Shown here piece by piece: positions 32,494 through 36,267 of a DNA stretch of 36,267 bases. Each line of letters begins with the position of its first letter. The stretch's first letter is position 1. Below the pieces are notes generated by a model. It did not search any database. It was not told the DNA's origin and saw nothing but the letters and a program-made list of their open reading frames with translations. The translations under genes and the position numbers were made by a program. Source of the DNA: an uncultured Bacteroidota bacterium (GTDB taxonomy: Bacteria > Bacteroidota > Bacteroidia > Flavobacteriales > Flavobacteriaceae); contig CABXUL010000013.1 of NCBI GenBank assembly GCA_902515395.1, forward strand, positions 1 to 36,267, in the 5' to 3' direction.

Positions 32494-33603
32494 TCACTTA
32501 ATAGCTTTGAAAATTAATTCTGCAGTTTTTTTACTAGCACCTCCTTTACCTAAAATTAATCGCAGTGACTGGTAATCTGCTTTGAGCTGTTTTTGACCAT
32601 CATCTGAGAGAATGAAAGCCATTTGTTTTTTTAGCTCATAGGGGGTAAAAGAATTTTGAATTAGTTCCTTTACCACTTCGCGGTTTAAAATTAAGTTTAC
32701 CAATGAAATAAATTCCAGTTTAACCAAACGTTTTGCAATATGATAACTTAAAAAACTACTGCGGTAACAAACTACCTGAGGGACGTTGAATAATGCCGTC
32801 TCAAGTGTAGCTGTTCCACTAGAAACCAGTGCCGCCTTAGAATGCATCAATAAATCATGAGTTTGATTATAAATCAATTTGACTTCCTCATCTTTAAGAA
32901 AGTGAGCATATTCATTTGGTGAAATTCCAGGAGCACCTGCAATAACAAATTCGTACTTTGGAAAAAACTTGGTGACAGTGAGATAATTTGGGAGTATTTT
33001 TTTTATTTCTTGCAACCTACTACCTGGTAAAAGCGCGATTAAGGGTTTTGTTTCTGAAAGTTGGTTTTTAGTTAAAAATCCAGTTGGTTTTTTCAATTGT
33101 AAAATCCGGTCTAGCAGTGGGTGACCAACGTATTTAACAGAAAATTGGTGTTTTTCTTCAAAAAATTCTTTTTCAAATGGAAGAATAACGTAGAGTTCAT
33201 CTAAATCCCTTTTCATCTGATGGACTCGATTTTCTTTCCATGCCCAAACTTGTGGGCTTATATAAAAATGATTTTTAAACCCCTTTTTTTTTGCCCATTT
33301 TGAGATTCTCAAGTTGAATCCAGGATAATCAATGTATATAATAACGTCAGGGTTGAATGCTAAAATATCCTTTTTACAAAATTTAATATTGCTAAGAATG
33401 GTTTTTAGATTAGTTATTACTTCCCAAAAACCCATGAAAGCCAATTCTTTGTAGTGTTTTACTAATTTCCCACCACTATTCTGCATTAAGTCCCCCCCCC
33501 AGCAACGAATATGCGCCCTAATATCCTTTTTTTTTAGGGCCTCGATTAATTTTGAACCGTGAAGGTCACCTGAAGCTTCACCAGAAATGATATAGTATTT
33601 CAC
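32494..33603 (-). CDS. lpxB: Lipid-A-disaccharide synthase
   Basis: This 369-residue GT19 enzyme joins UDP-2,3-diacylglucosamine and lipid X into the lipid A disaccharide on the inner face of the membrane. Motifs are MKYYIISGEASGDLHGSKL, RCWGGDLMQNSGG (residues 33-45), ELAFMGFWEV, IYIDYPGFNLRISK, YISPQVWAWKENR, VKYVGHPLLD, ALLPGSRLQEI and SSGTATLETALFNVPQVVCYR. It is the last gene of a surE-small membrane protein-lpxB unit, starting 1 nt after the small gene ends. Its codons 35-38 contain a run of nine G residues; a slip there would abolish the protein. It fits with lptC in the same window. Confidence 0.95.
   Translation of the reverse strand: MKYYIISGEASGDLHGSKLIEALKKKDIRAHIRCWGGDLMQNSGGKLVKHYKELAFMGFWEVITNLKTILSNIKFCKKDILAFNPDVIIYIDYPGFNLRISKWAKKKGFKNHFYISPQVWAWKENRVHQMKRDLDELYVILPFEKEFFEEKHQFSVKYVGHPLLDRILQLKKPTGFLTKNQLSETKPLIALLPGSRLQEIKKILPNYLTVTKFFPKYEFVIAGAPGISPNEYAHFLKDEEVKLIYNQTHDLLMHSKAALVSSGTATLETALFNVPQVVCYRSSFLSYHIAKRLVKLEFISLVNLILNREVVKELIQNSFTPYELKKQMAFILSDDGQKQLKADYQSLRLILGKGGASKKTAELIFKAIK
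33492..33500 (-). repeat. Nine-base G homopolymer near the start of lpxB
   Basis: The coding strand reads TGG GGG GGG GAC, encoding Trp35-Gly36-Gly37-Asp38. It has the same length and the same WGGD context as the tract in the GHMP kinase gene about 5.3 kb away. Confidence 0.9.
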
Positions 33604-33604
33604 T

Positions 33605-33886
33605 TTAAATGATTTTCAATAGCGCAATAAATAAAACAGTGATAAGGGAAATTATCAGGATTCCTTTAGCGAAATTTATCTTTTTTTTTCGGATCGCTAA
33701 AAGAAATAAGGGTAGGTTGATAAGCGCCCCCAAGCTTATAAGTCCTCCAAGTTTTTTTTGAGCATAAAGTACAGCAATAGCATCTTCTAATTTTCCCCCT
33801 GAGAAAATTAAGATGATAAAAATCATCATGCTTAGGCTTGCTGAGGATCCAGCAATTACTCCCATGGTCAATTCATTAAATCTCAA
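33605..33886 (-). CDS. Small multi-helix membrane protein between surE and lpxB
   Basis: This 93-residue protein has three predicted hydrophobic helices: VIAGSSASLSMMIFIILIFSGG, LGGLISLGALINLPLFLLAI and ILIISLITVLFIALLKII, with basic KKKINFAKG between the last two. Its start overlaps the surE end by 11 nt, and it ends 1 nt before lpxB, so the three genes form one unit. A protein of this size at this position is, as I recall, common in flavobacteria, but I know of no function. A role beside lipid A synthesis at the membrane is suggested only by position. Confidence 0.82.
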   Translation of the reverse strand: MRFNELTMGVIAGSSASLSMMIFIILIFSGGKLEDAIAVLYAQKKLGGLISLGALINLPLFLLAIRKKKINFAKGILIISLITVLFIALLKII

Positions 33887-34652
33887 AATCCCAGGTATTT
33901 AAGTGTTGAATAGCATGATGCGCCGTCATATCAAACTCTACAGGAACAACAGATATATAGCCATTGGCTAGAGCCCATTCATCTGTATCTTCTCCTTTAT
34001 CCTCATTGACGAATTTTCCAGTAAGCCAATAATAATCTAATCCCATTGGATTTCTTCTTTTATCAAATTCTTCTACCCAATAAGCTTTCGCTTGACGGCA
34101 AATTTTAATTCCATTAATTTGTTCCTCTTTTAGTTTGGGGAAGTTTACATTCAATACAACGTTTGCAGGAATTTTATTTTGAAGCGCACTAAGTGTAATT
34201 TTTTTGACATAATTTTTAATTGCTTCAAAATCTGCTCCCCAAAGGTAATCTAAAAGTGAAAAACCAATTGCCTGAATACCTTCTATACCAGCTTCTAATG
34301 CAGCACTCATTGTTCCAGAATAAATTACATTGATGGAGGAATTAGATCCGTGGTTAATACCTGAGACACACAAGTCAGGTTTTCTGTTTAGAATTTCGTT
34401 CACAGCAAGTTTTACACAATCTGCTGGTGTACCAGAACAACTATACTCTAAATGAGTAGCATCTGGGACATTGATTTTTGTACAATGAAGGGTTGAGTTG
34501 ATTGTAATGGCGTGACCCATTGCAGACTGTGGACTATCTGGAGCAACTACCACTACCTCCCCAATTTCATTCATTACTTCGATTAAATTTCTGATTCCTG
34601 GGGCACTAATCCCATCGTCGTTAGTCACTAAAATCAAAGGCTTTTTATCCAT
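33876..34652 (-). CDS. surE: 5'/3'-nucleotidase SurE
   Basis: This 258-residue metal-dependent nucleoside monophosphate phosphatase is the survival protein SurE. Motifs are ILVTNDDGISAPGI (metal ligands Asp12-Asp13), VVAPDSPQSAMGHAIT (Ser43), SCSGTPADCVKLAV, CVSGINHGSNSSINVIYSGT (Asn100) and EAGIEGIQAIGFSL. It is first in the surE-small membrane protein-lpxB unit and divergent from the processing protease gene across 120 nt containing -7 boxes for both directions. The surE-lpxB linkage is a familiar Bacteroidota arrangement. Confidence 0.95.
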   Translation of the reverse strand: MDKKPLILVTNDDGISAPGIRNLIEVMNEIGEVVVVAPDSPQSAMGHAITINSTLHCTKINVPDATHLEYSCSGTPADCVKLAVNEILNRKPDLCVSGINHGSNSSINVIYSGTMSAALEAGIEGIQAIGFSLLDYLWGADFEAIKNYVKKITLSALQNKIPANVVLNVNFPKLKEEQINGIKICRQAKAYWVEEFDKRRNPMGLDYYWLTGKFVNEDKGEDTDEWALANGYISVVPVEFDMTAHHAIQHLNTWDFEI

Positions 34653-34669
34653 AACAAAATTGTTAAGAG

Positions 34670-34677
34670 CAAAATTA
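34670..34677 (-). promoter_or_regulatory. -7 box for the surE-lpxB unit
   Basis: TAATTTTG on the minus strand matches TAnnTTTG and lies 17 nt upstream of the surE start codon. TTTTC occurs at about the -33 position (17-nt spacing), an incomplete match. Confidence 0.45.
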
Positions 34678-34732
34678 ATAAATATTAGTACCTGAAAATC
34701 ATTTTAGCATCAGCAAAAAGTTTTTTTAGGTT

Positions 34733-34740
34733 TATATTTG
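34733..34740 (+). promoter_or_regulatory. -7 box for the processing protease gene
   Basis: TATATTTG is a perfect match to the Bacteroidota -7 consensus and is 32 nt upstream of the protease start codon. The -33 region is T-rich (GTTTTTTTAGG) but lacks a clear TTTG. Confidence 0.5.
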
Positions 34741-34772
34741 ATAATGGCTTTTTAGTTAAATTTACTTTTTAA

Positions 34773-36267
34773 ATGAAGATATCTATGAGGACAGTTAGTA
34801 TTATTATCGTTGTCTGTTCGATTTTAATTTCTTTAAGCTTTGGTGCAGTAATTATTAATCCAGATAAAGATAAGTTGTTAATTGAAGTAATTACCTACGT
34901 CATGCAGCGAGGTCACTTCAATCCAAAGAAAATTGACGATTCTTTCTCTGAAAATGTTTTCAGAAATTACATTAATGATATAGATGGACAGCACAGATTT
35001 TTTCTACAATCTGATATTAATAATTTTAAGCGTTACCAAAAAGAAATTGATGATCAAATTAAATCCTCTGAAATATCTTTTTTTAATTTGACTTTCAATC
35101 GTCTGAAATCTCGGATTGAGCAGGTTAAAGAATTTTATGAAGAAATTTTAACTACACCATATGATTTTAAAACCAAAGATTCAATTAGCCTAAACTTCAA
35201 AAGCCTTCCTTATGCTAAAACATTAAACGGACTAAAAGCTATTTGGAGAAAAAGATTCAAATTATCCACTCTTGAACACTATTCATCTTTGAAGGAGCAA
35301 CAGACTTACAATATGGCCCAAGATAGCACTTACCAATTTAAATCAGATTTAGTATTGGAGGAGGAGGCAAGGGCTAAGACAAAAAAAAATATTAAAAATT
35401 ATTTTGAGATAATCTCTGACATAGAGAGAAAAGATTGGTTCTCTATTTATGTTAATACAATTACGATGGAATTTGATCCTCATAGCAACTACTTCGCCCC
35501 AGAGGACAAAGAAAAATTTGATCAAAATATCTCAGGAAAATTCGAAGGTATTGGAGCCAGACTTCAAAAAAAGAATCAAGAGGTAGAGATAACTGAGATC
35601 ATTGTTGGGGGTCCAGTTTGGAAAGCTAAAGCTCTTGAGGTTGGAGATGTAATTTTGAAAGTCGCCCAAAAAGAAGAGGCTCCTGTAGAAATTGGATCAA
35701 TGCGTTTGAGCGACGCAGTTAAACTGATTAAAGGCCCCAAAGGAACAGAAGTTTATTTGACAATAAAAAGGGTAAGTGGACTCATTGAAGATATAGTTAT
35801 TACTAGAGATATAGTTGAGCTCGAAGAATCCTATGCTAAAGCAAGTATAATTCTCAAGAATAATAAGCAATATGGCTTTATTCAATTACCAAAATTTTAT
35901 ATAGATTTTAAAGATCAAAATAGTAGAAACGCTGCGAGCGATATTAAAAAGGAAATTGAGTTGCTAAAAAAGAGAGATGTTAAGGGAATTATTTTAGACT
36001 TGAGAAATAACGGAGGAGGCTCACTGAAAACTGTAGTTGATATTACTGGATATTTCATTGATAATGGACCAATAGTCCAAGTAAAAAGTACTGGAGGAAG
36101 AAAAGATATTCTTTATGATGAAGACCCCTCAGTTGTGTGGAGTGGTTCCTTAGTTGTCATGGTTAATGAATTTTCAGCTTCAGCTTCAGAAATTTTAGCG
36201 GCAGCTCTCCAGGATTACAAGAGAGCAGTTATTCTCGGTAGTAAACAAACTTTTGGAAAGGGTACTG
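34773..36267 (+). CDS. Carboxy-terminal processing protease (Prc/Tsp, S41A), 3' partial
   Basis: The frame is open from the ATG at 34773 to the window end (498 codons), so the C-terminus is missing. A signal peptide (MRTVSIIIVVCSILISLSFG) precedes a Prc-type N-terminal helical region with VNTITMEFDPHSNYFAPED. A PDZ domain follows (about 255-345: KFEGIGARLQKKNQEVEI, GGPVWKAKALEVGDVILKV), then the S41 core: KGIILDLRNNGGGSL, NEFSASASEILAAALQDYKRA (catalytic Ser within 468-472) and QTFGKGT (catalytic Lys496). It cleaves periplasmic proteins from the C-terminus and is involved in envelope quality control. Many Prc proteins exceed 650 residues, so about a quarter of the gene probably lies beyond the window. 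Confidence 0.94.
   Translation, partial: MKISMRTVSIIIVVCSILISLSFGAVIINPDKDKLLIEVITYVMQRGHFNPKKIDDSFSENVFRNYINDIDGQHRFFLQSDINNFKRYQKEIDDQIKSSEISFFNLTFNRLKSRIEQVKEFYEEILTTPYDFKTKDSISLNFKSLPYAKTLNGLKAIWRKRFKLSTLEHYSSLKEQQTYNMAQDSTYQFKSDLVLEEEARAKTKKNIKNYFEIISDIERKDWFSIYVNTITMEFDPHSNYFAPEDKEKFDQNISGKFEGIGARLQKKNQEVEITEIIVGGPVWKAKALEVGDVILKVAQKEEAPVEIGSMRLSDAVKLIKGPKGTEVYLTIKRVSGLIEDIVITRDIVELEESYAKASIILKNNKQYGFIQLPKFYIDFKDQNSRNAASDIKKEIELLKKRDVKGIILDLRNNGGGSLKTVVDITGYFIDNGPIVQVKSTGGRKDILYDEDPSVVWSGSLVVMVNEFSASASEILAAALQDYKRAVILGSKQTFGKGT

Noticed and set aside
32481-32500. Stem around the lpxB stop (AAGTG/CACTT) as a terminator
   Set aside because: The stem is short with a bulge, and no T-run follows on the minus strand.
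35697-35885. 62-residue minus-strand open frame
   Set aside because: It is antisense to the PDZ region of the processing protease, which is clearly coding.
1-36267. CRISPR array, insertion sequence, prophage or toxin-antitoxin genes
   Set aside because: No regularly spaced repeats, transposase, integrase or phage genes were found on either strand by reading the translated frames and intergenic gaps.

Overview
The window looks like a chromosome segment of a marine or otherwise polysaccharide-degrading member of the Bacteroidota, most likely a flavobacterium. The evidence is the AT-rich sequence, a T9SS-type sorting tail, Bacteroidota-style -7 boxes (TAnnTTTG), flavobacterial families (GYDIA-type GHMP kinase, class II HMG-CoA reductase, WGGD-type LpxB), and core gene neighbourhoods such as coaX-barrel-TPR-lptC-CBS-ppiD and surE-small membrane protein-lpxB. 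I cannot name a genus.

Bases 1-20068 are accessory and built around extracytoplasmic glycan chemistry. First comes a same-strand series: the end of an FGE-like (SUMF1) protein that lacks the catalytic cysteines, a Tat-signal Gfo/Idh/MocA oxidoreductase, a Tat-signal TIM-barrel isomerase/epimerase, a DUF1800 protein, and a DUF1501 protein with a Tat-like signal and a T9SS tail. A cytoplasmic Gfo/Idh/MocA enzyme lies on the other strand. Three cysteine-type lipoprotein sulfatases follow, with an acyl-CoA thioesterase (TesB) between the second and third, and then rmuC. A tight minus-strand operon follows: a PSD1 protein (DUF1549/LamG/DUF1553, two CxxCH motifs), a second DUF1501 protein, and a DUF2231 membrane/cytochrome c/LRR fusion. 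This operon type is typical of Planctomycetes and Verrucomicrobia and also occurs in marine Bacteroidota. No SusC/D pair or glycoside hydrolase is in view, so the substrate is unknown.

A tRNA-Phe(GAA) with a clear promoter and terminator marks the change from accessory to core DNA near 20.3 kb. From 20.4 to 28.1 kb runs an envelope-biogenesis series: coaX, a FadL-like outer-membrane barrel, a TPR protein, lptC, a two-helix small membrane protein, a CNNM/CorC-type CBS protein and a PpiD-like foldase. Then follow a mevalonate-pathway pair (GHMP kinase and HMG-CoA reductase, minus), a POT-family peptide transporter with a periplasmic thioredoxin-like protein (plus), surE-small membrane protein-lpxB (minus), and a carboxy-terminal processing protease cut by the window end.

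The best candidate for a poorly described system is the pair of DUF1501 modules (DUF1800+DUF1501 and PSD1+DUF1501+DUF2231-cytochrome) set among sulfatases and exported sugar oxidoreductases. I suggest extracytoplasmic oxidative glycan processing with electron transfer to a membrane cytochrome, and possible distant homology between DUF1800 and DUF1549/DUF1553. Also notable are two identical nine-guanine tracts, both at WGGD motifs, in lpxB and the GHMP kinase gene.
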